Of a stretch of 64,000 bases of DNA, positions 1-8,573 are shown piece after piece (the first letter of the stretch is position 1; every line of letters starts with the position of its first letter). A program made the translations under genes and the position numbers. The notes under the pieces are model-generated. The model was not told where the DNA came from. It saw nothing but the letters and a program-made list of their open reading frames with translations, and did no database searches. Source of the stretch: an uncultured Prevotellaceae bacterium (lineage in GTDB: Bacteria > Bacteroidota > Bacteroidia > Bacteroidales > Bacteroidaceae); assembly GCA_947166305.1 (NCBI GenBank), contig CAMVDV010000005.1, positions 39,210 to 103,209 of the forward strand, given 5' to 3'.

Positions 1-862
1 CGCCCTCGATAGTATTGATGTTGTTGACGTAGGAATGAAGATTCTCGTTGAAACCGATGTTATACATGATGGCAACCTCAATGGGTATGCCTTGCTTCTC
101 TGTGTTGAGGTAGATGACATCGTCGAAGAGGTGTGTGCGGCTGCTGTCGATGTAGCGCACGAAATCGCGCACACCGCCTTCGCTGTAGAATTTCTCTGTC
201 TTTGTATTGCCTTCCTCGTCGGGTCGGAGGTCGGTGAGTGTGATTGTGATGCCGGCGTTGAGGTATGCGAGCTCACGCATACGGTTTGCCAGGATGTCAT
301 ACTTGTAGGTAGTGGTGGTGAAGATGGTCTTGTCGGGCCAGAACTGCTGCCGTGTGCCGCGCAAGTCTGTTGTGCCGATGACCTCGACGCCCGTCACGGG
401 CTTGCCGATGGCGTACTCTTGCTGATAGATCTTGCCGTCGCGATAGACTTGGCTCACCATCTTCGACGAGAGAGCGTTGACGCAACTGACGCCAACGCCG
501 TGGAGTCCGCCGGACACCTTATAGGAACCTTTGTCGAACTTGCCGCCTGCGTGGAGCACCGTCATGACCACTTCCAGGGCACTCTTGTGTTCCTTCTCGT
601 GCATATCGACGGGGATGCCGCGGCCATTGTCCTGCACCGTGATGCTGCCGTCCTCGTTGATGGTCACCTCGATGTGTGTGCAGTAGCCGGCGAGGGCTTC
701 GTCGATGGAGTTATCGACGGTTTCGTAGACAAGGTGATGCAGGCCCTTCTCGCTGATGTCGCCGATATACATCGCCGGACGCTTGCGCACTGCTTCCAGA
801 CCTTCCAGCACCTGAATGTTCGACGCGCTGTATTCCTGTGGTTGCTTTTCCAGTTCTTCCAT
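1..862 (-). CDS. gyrB: DNA gyrase subunit B, N-terminal part (runs off the window start)
   Basis: ATP-binding subunit of the type II topoisomerase that introduces negative supercoils. I translated this from the minus strand because the ORF track omits it; the 361-aa plus-strand ORF here is its shadow. About 287 codons are present, starting MEELEKQPQEYSASNIQVLE. The GHKL ATPase motifs are visible: ETVDNSIDEALAG near residue 45, DNGRGIPVDMH near 75 and GGLHGVGVSCVNALS near 110. The transducer domain begins before the window edge, and the TOPRIM and C-terminal parts lie outside. ParE is the alternative, but the motif spacing and N-terminus fit GyrB. The start is fixed by a promoter about 35 bp upstream. 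Confidence 0.93.
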   Translation of the reverse strand, partial: MEELEKQPQEYSASNIQVLEGLEAVRKRPAMYIGDISEKGLHHLVYETVDNSIDEALAGYCTHIEVTINEDGSITVQDNGRGIPVDMHEKEHKSALEVVMTVLHAGGKFDKGSYKVSGGLHGVGVSCVNALSSKMVSQVYRDGKIYQQEYAIGKPVTGVEVIGTTDLRGTRQQFWPDKTIFTTTTYKYDILANRMRELAYLNAGITITLTDLRPDEEGNTKTEKFYSEGGVRDFVRYIDSSRTHLFDDVIYLNTEKQGIPIEVAIMYNIGFNENLHSYVNNINTIEG

Positions 863-896
863 AAAGATTTGTTAGGTTTTTCGTTAAATTTGTGTG

Positions 897-927
897 CAAA
901 GATACAACTTTTCTTTCACATTTGCAA
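897..927 (-). promoter_or_regulatory. Bacteroidetes-type promoter for gyrB
   Basis: On the minus strand TATCTTTG (TAnnTTTG -7 box, 904-897) is preceded 19 nt upstream by TTGC (927-924), the -33 box. The gyrB ATG is at 862, giving a leader of roughly 30 nt. Confidence 0.7.
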
Positions 928-1488
928 GCAAATGCGTAAGAAAAACGGCCTCGCAGCCTTCTCTTTTCCGCCTTTTCCCCGCTTTTCTCAAAAAAAGAGC
1001 CCGAAGTCCCCAGAGACCCCGGCGGCCTTGCTCACTGCGAGGCCATACAAATCCCTCGCTGAGGCTGTAAAAAAACTTACAGGATTTTGCCATGTTCGGG
1101 CGAAAGCCTTGCCGGATTGAGCAATCGAGGCAGACGGATTTCTCAACGTCCTATACGGTGATGGCCAACACACTACAGGGCGTTGCCAAAAACCCTATGC
1201 CGCGATGCCCGTATGCGAGTGCCAAAATTTGCGATGGAATGGCCGATTTTTTATCCAAAAGCACGGAGAATGCTCCCTTTCTCCGCACATCGTTGTTTGT
1301 CGCCGAAAGCCAAGTCTCTGGCAGTCAAACGGATGGAAAAACGTCGAAAAACGGGCCCCGGAAGCCATCGGAGCGTGCCGAATGCGGTTTTCCCGTGCCG
1401 TGCGTCACGAATAAGGATAAAATCATTACAATTTGTTCCTGCCACAAAAAAATAATGCAGTCCGTCAGAGTAAAGTAGAATCCGCCAA

Positions 1489-1514
1489 GTAGGGACGCGC
1501 CGTGGCGCGTCCGC
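1489..1514 (+). repeat. REP-like palindrome, copy 1
   Basis: GTAGGGACGCGCC followed by GTGGCGCGTCCGC. The core GGACGCGCC/GGCGCGTCC forms a 9-bp stem. The flank AATCCGCCA(A/T)GT is shared with copy 2, so the repeat unit is longer than the palindrome. Confidence 0.85.
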
Positions 1515-1526
1515 GCAGGGGAAGCA

Positions 1527-1557
1527 GCCCCCTCCCCGCTCCCCCTTTGGGGGAGTG
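1527..1557 (+). repeat. Solo half of the purine-rich inverted-repeat element
   Basis: This 31-nt stretch, containing CCCCCTTTGGGGGAGTG, matches one arm of the 32-bp perfect inverted repeat inside the STN receptor gene at 47304-47403. Here only one arm is present. Confidence 0.8.
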
Positions 1558-1598
1558 CTTTTGAATGACAGAGCTTTCACATGTAAATAATCCGCCAT

Positions 1599-1624
1599 GT
1601 AGGGACGCGCCGTGGCGCGTCCGC
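1599..1624 (+). repeat. REP-like palindrome, copy 2
   Basis: Same 26-nt sequence and orientation as copy 1, 110 bp downstream, with the same upstream flank. Confidence 0.85.
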
Positions 1625-1666
1625 GTTGGCGGCGAAGGTGTGGTGGATGAGGATGCATCGCAGTTG

Positions 1667-1692
1667 GCGGACGCGCCACGGCGCGTCCCTAC
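1667..1692 (-). repeat. REP-like palindrome, copy 3 (inverted)
   Basis: Reverse complement of copies 1 and 2, so copies 2 and 3 form a head-to-head pair about 42 bp apart, the arrangement seen in BIME-like elements. Confidence 0.85.
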
Positions 1693-1723
1693 AGGGAGGA
1701 CGTGTCACGCCTGCCGTCGGGCA

Positions 1724-1754
1724 ACAAAAAACGGCCGCTGGGATGCGGCCGTTT
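1724..1754 (-). terminator. Rho-independent terminator of the LRR gene
   Basis: On the minus strand AACGGCCGC, a 6-nt loop and GCGGCCGTT form a 9-bp GC-rich stem followed by a run of T. It lies about 22 nt after the stop codon of the LRR gene. Confidence 0.85.
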
Positions 1755-1775
1755 GGGGGTATAGGGTGGGGGAGA

Positions 1776-2525
1776 TTACTTTGTGGCGGCTGTTCCGTTC
1801 ATGTTGATGTTGTCGGGTTTCTCCTCGCTCTCCTCGATGAAAAACTCGCGCCAAATCTCGCTGTCCTTGTATGTCTTGCTGCCTTTGGGCACATAGAGCG
1901 TGCACCATGTGCGGTCCACCTTGGAGAATGCGTTCGGCTCGCACTTGGGTGCGTCCTTGGCAAGGCAATAGATGGAGATGAGGGCCGAGCATCTCGAGAA
2001 GGCTTCCTCGCCCACGCTTGCCACACTCTCGGGGATGATGACTCCCTTGAGCGATTTGCATCCGAAGAATGTCTCGTCCTCGATGGCGGGCACGCCCTTG
2101 GGCAGCACCATCCAGGTCAGTGAGGCACAGCCCTCGAAGGCTCCCATTCCTATCTCCGTCACGCTCGCCGGGATGTTGACACTCGTCATGGCATTGCACC
2201 CATAGAAGGCGAATGTCTTGATGGCCCTCACGCTGTTGGGAATCGTGACGGAGGTGATGGACGAACAGTCGCGGAAGGCATAGTCGCCGATGCTGACCAC
2301 GTTGAAGGTCTTGCCGTTGTACGTCACCGAGGCAGGTATGGTGATAGAGCCGGTGTAGGCTGCGAAATTTTGGTCGGAGAACACCTTGTTGGTCACCTCC
2401 ACCTCTGTTGCCGAGATACGGCTGTAGTAAATGCCGTCCACCTCGCAGTCGTAGGCCATGACAGACGGCGTCATGGCAAAGAGGGCAGCCAGCGTTGCGA
2501 AGAAAGAATAAAGTGAAGTCTTCAT
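1776..2525 (-). CDS. Secreted leucine-rich repeat protein (BspA-like, LRR_5)
   Basis: A short surface or secreted protein of about 249 aa. It begins MKTSLYSFFATLAALFAMTP, a signal peptide with a likely cut after VMA. The body consists of BspA-type LRR_5 repeats of about 23 aa, such as ITSVTIPNSVRAIKTFAFYG and SVNIPASVTEIGMGAFEGC. The C-terminus has YVPKGSKTYKDSEIW, the usual capping strand that ends these proteins. There is no T9SS sorting domain or lipobox. The ORF track starts nine codons earlier, but a TATCTTTG -7 box at 2557-2550 covers that ATG, so I use 2525. BspA-like proteins in oral and gut Bacteroidales are often adhesive; the ligand here is unknown. Confidence 0.85.
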   Translation of the reverse strand: MKTSLYSFFATLAALFAMTPSVMAYDCEVDGIYYSRISATEVEVTNKVFSDQNFAAYTGSITIPASVTYNGKTFNVVSIGDYAFRDCSSITSVTIPNSVRAIKTFAFYGCNAMTSVNIPASVTEIGMGAFEGCASLTWMVLPKGVPAIEDETFFGCKSLKGVIIPESVASVGEEAFSRCSALISIYCLAKDAPKCEPNAFSKVDRTWCTLYVPKGSKTYKDSEIWREFFIEESEEKPDNINMNGTAATK

Positions 2526-2549
2526 TATCAAAAAAGTTAAATTTCGCGG

Positions 2550-2557
2550 CAAAGATA
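2550..2557 (-). promoter_or_regulatory. -7 box for the LRR gene
   Basis: TATCTTTG on the minus strand, about 25 nt upstream of the chosen ATG at 2525. The -33 box is weak. The position decides the start codon, because the longer ORF start would lie upstream of the transcript start. Confidence 0.55.
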
Positions 2558-2933
2558 GTGATTATTTTCTTTCGACGGCACTTTTTCGCTCAAAAAAATA
2601 CGCTTTATTGTAAAAATCTCTGTCCGACCCCTCGTTAAGCGCCTTGAGTTGACGCCATTTTCCCCTGAAAATCCGTCGGGAACGACACCGTTTTCGTCAG
2701 CCCGTCGGCAAGGCCGTAAGTGCCCGGGCAATTCGGCGGCAAAAGACACCCTGTTTTCTTCGTCTTTGCATATTACAGTTTTCGAGTGCATAAAAATTAC
2801 ATATCGCCGATTCCTCGCCAGATAAGCACTTATCGAAAATGTGAAGAAAAAAGGACAAGGAAGACGATTTAATGCCAAAATGGGGGTGTAAAATGAAAAA
2901 ATGTGCAAATAAGCGAAAAAAATGGGGGGGGGT

Positions 2934-2965
2934 ATTGCATATATAAAAAAGACATTTTAACTTTG
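2934..2965 (+). promoter_or_regulatory. Promoter of the fimbrial/giant-protein locus
   Basis: ATTGC (-33 box, about 2935-2938) and TAACTTTG (-7 box, 2958-2965) are separated by 19 nt, a good match to the Bacteroidetes sigma factor consensus. A G9 tract ends one or two bases upstream of the -33 box. Transcription would start near 2972, leaving a long leader. Confidence 0.7.
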
Positions 2966-3128
2966 CAGCCGATTTTAGTTGCGCATATGTTAAAACAATT
3001 AAAAATATGCATACACGCGCGAGCGAATAAATAAGTGTAGTTAACTAATACCGATAGAAAACTTAACTTACATTCAAACAAAGGAATCAACGACATTCAG
3101 GTTAACAACGTTTAACAACACGGAGAAT

Positions 3129-4775
3129 ATGGTAATAAGATTGTGGCATAGCAGAGTACATGGCATGGCAGGGAAGAGTTTCTCTGCGACAGCAGCTTCC
3201 GTTGCTGCGGCAATAGTCTTTTCCTTCCTCCTCGGCAGCGCACCGGCTGTGGCAGCGCCCGCCATACCCGCGTTCCCCATGCCCGCTCCCATCGACACCA
3301 CCGCCTATAAGTCCTACTCTTACGTCCGCTTCATCGATGGGCAGGACTCCGTGAAGCTGACCGACGAGCAGTTCTACGACATAGCCGGCAAGGTTATCTT
3401 CCCCATCAACAAGTATTATCTGCCCAAGAACGACTCGCTCATCCTCCAACTGAAGAACGAAGTGTTCCCCCTCATCAACCGCGACTCGCTCGAGCTGGCT
3501 TATATGATGCTGCGCGGTGCAGCCTCGCCCGAAGGTCCCACACGCTGGAACAAGATCCTCGGTGAGAGGCGTGCCGAAGCCCTCTTGAACTTCGTCAAGC
3601 AGAACCTCGTCGTCCCCGTCAAGGAAGACCTCGACATGGATATCGACATTGAGGACTACCGCACACTCTGCATCATGATGCGCCGCAGAGGCGACAAGGA
3701 CTACGGCTACGTCCAGGCCCTCTGCGACCAATACCTCCCCAAGGACCAGATAGCCAAACTGAAGGCCACCCTGCGCGCCACACGTCAGGGCACACTCTGG
3801 TTCCGCCTCTTCCGCGAATACTTCCCGCAGTTGCGTGCAGCACGCGTCATCTTCTTCTTCCACGCCCCGCAGAGCCACAAGAAACCCGAGGTGGTGGAGC
3901 CTATCCCAGTGGTGCCCGTGACCGTGGAGCCCGCTAAGGTGGAGCCTGAAAAGGTGGAGCCTGCACCCATCGCGAAGGACACCGCCACCGTGGTGCCCGT
4001 TTCCCCCGCACCCGCACCCCAGCCTTGGATGGAACGCTACGCACGCCGTGAGCTCCTCTCCGTCAAGACAAACCTGCTGGGCTATGTAGGCTATATGCCC
4101 AACTACGGTCGCTATTGCCCCATACCCAACGTCGCCATCGAGTACTATCCCCTGCGCGGACACTTCACATACGGCGCCTCGTTCGACTTCCCCTGGTGGC
4201 AACACTACTGGCAGCACAAGTACTTCCAGATAAGAAACTATCAGCTTGAGAGCCGATACTACTTCCGTCGCGGCGACATCGAACTGCGTCCCGAGGGACA
4301 GGGAGCCGCCTACAAGGGCCTCTACCTCCAGGCTTACGGCAACATCGCCGTCTTCGGCATCTGCTTCGACGAGCGTCGCGGCTGGGAAGGCGAAGTCTTC
4401 GGTGCCGGACTCGGAGTGGGCTATGTCCTCCCCCTCGGCAAGAGAGAGCACTGGCGCATGGAGTTCCAGCTCCAAGTGGGCTTCCTCTATGGCGGATACG
4501 ACCCCTATCAGTGGGAAAACCCCGTCAATCCCGCCTACCAGGATCACCTCTATTATTACGACTGGACGCAGAAACCGTCCTTCTTCAAAAAGCGTCAGTA
4601 CCGCTTCACCTGGGTTGGTCCCACCAGAATCGGCGTCACCTTGAGCTACGACCTGCTCTATCGCAAGGCACGCAACAAGACAAACGGCATACACACCTCC
4701 GACGATACAGAGCCGACGAAACGCTATAATCCCCTCGTGCCCTACGAGAAACGTGAGAAAGGAGACCGCCAATGA
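3129..4775 (+). CDS. DUF3575 outer-membrane protein with OmpA-like N-terminal region
   Basis: Predicted outer-membrane assembly or anchor component of the fimbrial locus, 548 aa. The N-terminus has a hydrophobic export signal (about residues 20-42). Next comes an OmpA-like stretch (about 60-160) with the telltale GAASPEGPTRWN and RRAEALLNF. A linker rich in EPV/KVEP repeats (about 255-295) follows, then the DUF3575 barrel (about 310-530) with SVKTNLLGY, PNVAIEYYPLRG and the closing WVGPTRIGVTLSYDLLY. In Bacteroidales DUF3575 genes commonly sit beside DUF5119 and fimbrillin genes, as here. The stop overlaps the next ATG by 4 bp, implying coupled translation. The exact role in pilus biogenesis is inferred from neighbours. 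Confidence 0.82.
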   Translation: MVIRLWHSRVHGMAGKSFSATAASVAAAIVFSFLLGSAPAVAAPAIPAFPMPAPIDTTAYKSYSYVRFIDGQDSVKLTDEQFYDIAGKVIFPINKYYLPKNDSLILQLKNEVFPLINRDSLELAYMMLRGAASPEGPTRWNKILGERRAEALLNFVKQNLVVPVKEDLDMDIDIEDYRTLCIMMRRRGDKDYGYVQALCDQYLPKDQIAKLKATLRATRQGTLWFRLFREYFPQLRAARVIFFFHAPQSHKKPEVVEPIPVVPVTVEPAKVEPEKVEPAPIAKDTATVVPVSPAPAPQPWMERYARRELLSVKTNLLGYVGYMPNYGRYCPIPNVAIEYYPLRGHFTYGASFDFPWWQHYWQHKYFQIRNYQLESRYYFRRGDIELRPEGQGAAYKGLYLQAYGNIAVFGICFDERRGWEGEVFGAGLGVGYVLPLGKREHWRMEFQLQVGFLYGGYDPYQWENPVNPAYQDHLYYYDWTQKPSFFKKRQYRFTWVGPTRIGVTLSYDLLYRKARNKTNGIHTSDDTEPTKRYNPLVPYEKREKGDRQ

Positions 4776-5926
4776 AGAAACTCATCATCAGCCTCCTGGC
4801 ACTCCTTGCCCTCTCCGGCTGCTACCGCAAGCCCGACCTCTACCTCTACGACTGGGAGAACCCGGCCCTCATGTTGCCTTGGGTGGACCTCGACCTCGAC
4901 CTCTTCTGGGGATACGCTCCCGACTGGCGAGCAGAATGGTACTATGGCGACTGCGGACGCCCAGGCGGATGGGACGACGAAGACAAGCGTATCTTCGGCG
5001 AACTGGAGTATGTGGAGCCAACAAACTTCTTCGTCCGCCGATACTTCACGGGCGACCTCCCCTACGGGCCGCGCCGAAGGATGTACGAGGCATACATTCA
5101 GGGCCGACACTTTCGTGCCAAGTACGACTGGGGCTACTGGGATATCCTCGCATGGAACGACATCAAGACCATCGACGGCGTGCAGAGCCTCATCTTCCGC
5201 GAACCGAAATCGCTCGACGAGGACATCATTGCCTTCACAAACCAGACCATGTATAGCTCGCGCTACCATGCTCCGCGCTATCAGAACTCCTTCTATGCGC
5301 CCGAACAGCTCTTCGCTGCCTGCGAACGAGGCATCGACATAGACGAGACCCTCAAGGGCTTCGTCTATATCCCCGAAGAAAACATGTGGCTCCGACAGCT
5401 CCGCATGACCCTCGAGCCGCTCACCTATATCTATCTGCCGCAAGTCATCATCCACCACAACAACGGCACCATCGTGGGAGCGCCCGACAAAGCTAACCTC
5501 TCCGGACTGGCCCGCGCCACGTCGCTCAACACCGGCATCGCCAGCACCGACGCCGTCTCCGTCAACTTCGACGTGCGAATGAAGCTCGACAAGGACTTCC
5601 GCCAGGGCGAGAAGGTCGACATCGTGGGCGGACGACTCATGACCTTCGGCATCTGCGGGCAGAACGGTAACCGAGTGATGCGAGTCGAGGACAGCAAAGA
5701 CCCCGAGAAACATTACCTCGACGTCAAGATGATGTTCAAGAACGGCATGGACTCCACCTTCGTCTTCGACGTTACGGAACAAGTGCGCCGACGCTATCGT
5801 GGCGGAGTCATCACGGTGGAACTCGACATGGACACCGTGCCTATGCCTGTCAGACCCGGCGGCTCTGGATTCAACGCCGTGGTCAAGGACTACGAAGACG
5901 GCGGACAGTGGGAGTTCGAGATGTAG
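4772..5926 (+). CDS. DUF5119 lipoprotein of the fimbrial locus
   Basis: A 384-aa lipoprotein starting MKKLIISLLALLALSGCYRK, with the lipobox cysteine near residue 17. Just after it comes DLYLYDWENPALMLPWVDLDLDL, matching the N-terminal strand of DUF5119, a Bacteroidales family found next to fimbrillins. The remainder looks like two beta-sandwich parts, consistent with fimbrillin-like folds (residues about 60-220 and 225-384). It lacks the S/T-RAD motif of the three following lipoproteins. Its ATG overlaps the DUF3575 stop by 4 bp. A likely role is pilus anchor or assembly factor on the outer membrane; this is inference. Confidence 0.78.
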   Translation: MKKLIISLLALLALSGCYRKPDLYLYDWENPALMLPWVDLDLDLFWGYAPDWRAEWYYGDCGRPGGWDDEDKRIFGELEYVEPTNFFVRRYFTGDLPYGPRRRMYEAYIQGRHFRAKYDWGYWDILAWNDIKTIDGVQSLIFREPKSLDEDIIAFTNQTMYSSRYHAPRYQNSFYAPEQLFAACERGIDIDETLKGFVYIPEENMWLRQLRMTLEPLTYIYLPQVIIHHNNGTIVGAPDKANLSGLARATSLNTGIASTDAVSVNFDVRMKLDKDFRQGEKVDIVGGRLMTFGICGQNGNRVMRVEDSKDPEKHYLDVKMMFKNGMDSTFVFDVTEQVRRRYRGGVITVELDMDTVPMPVRPGGSGFNAVVKDYEDGGQWEFEM

Positions 5927-6094
5927 GCATAGCAACAACGCCCCGAGCGTTAATATATATATAATAATGTATAGAACAAAAAAACATCCAAAAGAAAAAG
6001 CACAACAAAGAGCACAACAAATCAGTAAAACCAACAATTTAGAAAAAACAAGTATTAAATTATCTTTTTATTAACTCTCAAAATTCAAAAAAAA

Positions 6095-8470
6095 ATGAGA
6101 AAAGTTTATTTAACTCTCGCAACAGTTGCAGGCATGACCCTCGCTGGTTGCACAAGTGACGAAATCGTTGTCGACAACAACGTCGGCAGCTACGAGGGCA
6201 CAGAGACCCCCATCGTGTTCAGTTCCCTGCGTAAGGGCATGACTCGTGCCGACTTTGTTGGCGCAGAGGCTGCTGAGAAGCTGGGCAACAAGTTCGTTGT
6301 CAGCGGCTACAAGGGCGGTGCTACTGCTACAACAGAGCCTTCCATCGTATTCGACAACTACCTCGTTGAGTACGAAGAGAACACAGCCAACACCACCGCT
6401 TCCAACACCAACAACTGGGAGTATGTAGGCAAGGGCGTCATCAAGCACGCTGCTGACAAGGGCATCACAAGCCAGACCATCAAGTACTGGGACTACAGCA
6501 AGACTCAGTATGACTTCCTCGCATGGTCCACAGGCAAGGCAACTGCCATCTACGAAGGCGATCCCGTTGCCGGTCAGGTGCTCGTTAGCGCCATCAAGAC
6601 AGATGCTCTCGGCACAGAGGCTTACACCTTCACAGGTACAGCTGCTGACCTGAGCGACTGCTACGTTTCTGACATCGTGACAGTGAACAAGGAAGGTACT
6701 GCAGGCATAGGCGAAGTGACTGGCTACAACCAGCCCGTTACTCTCAAGTTCCGCGCTCTCGGCACGAAGGTTCGTATCGGTATCTACGAGACCATCCCCG
6801 GCTACTCTGTAAAGAACGTGACGTTCTACAGCGCCGCAGCTTCCGATGATGCTAACACCACTCCCAAGCTCTTCACCACCGCTGCCAACAACATCTTCAC
6901 CGAGGGTACTTACACCGTGACCTTCCCCACCGTTGACCAGCCCGGTAGCGAGGACAACAACCAGGCTCACGTTGCATTTGCTCCCAAGACCAGCACACAG
7001 TCCAGCTCAGTTGCATGGGGTAACTTGAACTACACCATCGCCCAGCAGAGCGAGAAGACCACAGGTGAGGTATTCCTGGGCCGCACATCCAACACTGCTT
7101 CCTTCGCAGGCGACGAGGCTGACAACTACTATGTTATCTACCTCCCCAACGAGGCTGGTACAAACCTCAACCTCCGCGTGAACTACACCCTCGAGAGCAT
7201 CGACGGTAGCGGCGAGACTATCGAGGTGAAGGGTGCAACTGCTCAGGTACCCAGCATCTACACCACTTGGAAGCCCGGCTTCGCTTACACTTATCTCTTC
7301 AAGATCAGCGACAGGACCAACGGCTTCACTGGTCCCTACGATCCCGAAAATCCCGACGCTTTGTCAACTGAAAGCAATCCCGCCGGCCTCTATCCCATCA
7401 CCTTCGACGCTGTCGTAGTGAATGCAGAGGACAACGGCCAGACGCAGGAGACCATTACTACGGTCAGCGCACCCAGCATCACCACCTACCAGAAGGGCTC
7501 TAATGTTGTCAACCAGAACGAGTATTCTGCTCCTGGCAAAATCTTCGTGACTGTGAACGACACCAATGATCCTACAAAGTCTCCTGACCTTGCTAACGGC
7601 GATCTCCAGACTCTGACTGGCAAGGCTGCCCTCTACACCATCCCCGCAGGCAAGACTGAGGCTGACGTTGTTGACGCTCTGCAGATGCAGGACGACGATG
7701 CTGCCACAGGCACCATCAAGGGTCGTAGCGAACTCGTGCTCACTGTGGCTACCTCTACGCTCACCAACAGCATTGAGTATGGCGTGGACGGCAATGCCAT
7801 CAGCGTTGGCACTGACCAGGCTCTCAGCTTCACTCCTGCTACCGGCACCACCTATGCTTTCGTTTACACGAAGAAGGCTGCCACTGCCAACACCGATATG
7901 TTCCAGCCTGTCACCAAGGCTGTGGATGAAAGTGTAGAAGGTCTCTACCGCTACGCTCTCACGGGAGCTCCTGCAGGTGATGCTCAGAAGGGTGTGAAGT
8001 ACTTCGCAAATAATGACGCTTCTACAGGTATGCTGACTCCGTTCATCGGCCAGGGCGTAAGCAACCTCTACCTCGACAACGCTGGTACAACCGTTGCTAC
8101 AGGCTATGCTGTTACAGGCACTACCTACTATTACACAACCGACGCAGGCATGACTTACACAGCAGCAACGCCCATCGCTTATGCTGATTTCAAGACTGCT
8201 ACGCTCTACACCTACGACGAGGTTACTCATACCTTCACAGCTAAGACGGAGACCGAGCCTGTCAATGGCACAGCTTACTATGCTGCCGAGGATCTCAACA
8301 CCTACTGCGTCATCCTGCCTCAGCAGACCGATGGCTGGTATGTGATTGACGAGGCAGCTGCAAAGGTTGCTTGCGGTGCTACTGACAAGGCTGTAAGCGG
8401 CATGACTTACTTCGACAAGTACGTCCAGAACGACGGCGTTTACTACACCAAGGTTATCAAGGTTCAGTAA
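6095..8470 (+). CDS. Large fimbrillin-like lipoprotein (candidate major subunit)
   Basis: A 791-aa lipoprotein with MTLAGCTSDE (lipobox Cys19). GMTRAD at residues 49-53 provides an arginine where type V pilus subunits are cut by an Arg-specific protease before donor-strand polymerisation. Residues about 35-400 resemble the fimbrillin/Mfa family, with TPIVFSS, NWEYVGKGV, IKYWDYSKTQYDFLAW and WKPGFAYTYLFKI, the last a typical end of an N-terminal fimbrillin fold. Residues about 430-791 are an extra region rich in short T/Y/G segments (GTTYYYTT, GTAYYAAEDL). The protein is longer than usual fimbrillins (about 300-560 aa). It is the first fimbrillin in the locus, so the best guess is the shaft subunit. 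Confidence 0.8.
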   Translation: MRKVYLTLATVAGMTLAGCTSDEIVVDNNVGSYEGTETPIVFSSLRKGMTRADFVGAEAAEKLGNKFVVSGYKGGATATTEPSIVFDNYLVEYEENTANTTASNTNNWEYVGKGVIKHAADKGITSQTIKYWDYSKTQYDFLAWSTGKATAIYEGDPVAGQVLVSAIKTDALGTEAYTFTGTAADLSDCYVSDIVTVNKEGTAGIGEVTGYNQPVTLKFRALGTKVRIGIYETIPGYSVKNVTFYSAAASDDANTTPKLFTTAANNIFTEGTYTVTFPTVDQPGSEDNNQAHVAFAPKTSTQSSSVAWGNLNYTIAQQSEKTTGEVFLGRTSNTASFAGDEADNYYVIYLPNEAGTNLNLRVNYTLESIDGSGETIEVKGATAQVPSIYTTWKPGFAYTYLFKISDRTNGFTGPYDPENPDALSTESNPAGLYPITFDAVVVNAEDNGQTQETITTVSAPSITTYQKGSNVVNQNEYSAPGKIFVTVNDTNDPTKSPDLANGDLQTLTGKAALYTIPAGKTEADVVDALQMQDDDAATGTIKGRSELVLTVATSTLTNSIEYGVDGNAISVGTDQALSFTPATGTTYAFVYTKKAATANTDMFQPVTKAVDESVEGLYRYALTGAPAGDAQKGVKYFANNDASTGMLTPFIGQGVSNLYLDNAGTTVATGYAVTGTTYYYTTDAGMTYTAATPIAYADFKTATLYTYDEVTHTFTAKTETEPVNGTAYYAAEDLNTYCVILPQQTDGWYVIDEAAAKVACGATDKAVSGMTYFDKYVQNDGVYYTKVIKVQ

Positions 8471-8494
8471 TCAGTCTCTGACATACTCTCTAAA

Positions 8495-8525
8495 AGCTCA
8501 TCGGGGTTCGACTCCCCGATGGGCT
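8495..8525 (+). promoter_or_regulatory. Strong hairpin after the major fimbrillin gene
   Basis: AGCTCATCGGGG, a 7-nt loop TTCGACT and CTCCCCGATGGGCT form a 12-bp stem with one G-U pair, 25 nt after the stop codon. No U-run follows, so it is more likely an mRNA stabiliser or partial attenuator than a full terminator. The loop and inner stem look like a tRNA T-arm, but no other tRNA parts are present. Confidence 0.6.
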
Positions 8526-8573
8526 GCAAAGCTAAAGACGCTAAACAGCAGTAGCGTAGGATATTGCAGGCTG

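Larger units (their letters stand above)
863..1775. other. Intergenic region with repeats, no supported gene
   Basis: About 900 bp between the gyrB start and the LRR gene stop. Three overlapping short plus-strand ORFs (1092-1478, 1183-1455, 1205-1414) and one minus ORF share the same DNA, and none has a recognisable product. The stretch 1150-1250 reads like a decayed relative of the 22-nt repeat arrays, with repeated GATGGCC/GTTGCC words at spacings of 21 and 22 nt and then irregular. It also holds three REP-like palindromes and one half of a purine-rich inverted-repeat element. Confidence 0.5.
2526..3128. other. Divergent intergenic region upstream of the fimbrial locus
   Basis: About 600 bp between two divergently oriented genes. 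It contains the LRR promoter, a run of nine G residues (2924-2932), the fimbrial operon promoter (2934-2965) and an AT-rich leader of about 155 nt before the DUF3575 ATG. The short minus ORFs here (2537-2908, 2869-3096) have no recognisable product. I saw no long inverted repeats that would mark an invertible promoter. Confidence 0.55.

Noticed and set aside
985-1090. Possible small RNA with terminator on the minus strand (hairpin then seven T near 990)
   Set aside because: The stem is weak and interrupted, no promoter was found at a sensible distance, and it does not match 6S, SRP, tmRNA or RNase P landmarks.
35-1120. 361-aa plus-strand ORF at the window start
   Set aside because: It is antisense to gyrB, whose minus-strand translation carries all GHKL motifs.
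1092-1478. 128-aa ORF in the gyrB-LRR spacer
   Set aside because: Overlaps other ORFs in all frames, no recognisable domain, and includes decayed repeat sequence.
2526-3128. Invertible promoter upstream of the fimbrial locus
   Set aside because: I could find no pair of long inverted repeats around the promoter and no recombinase gene in the window.
8495-8525. tRNA fragment or attachment site suggested by GGGGTTCGACTCCCC
   Set aside because: Only a T-arm-like hairpin is present; no acceptor, D-arm or anticodon arm, and no integrase nearby.
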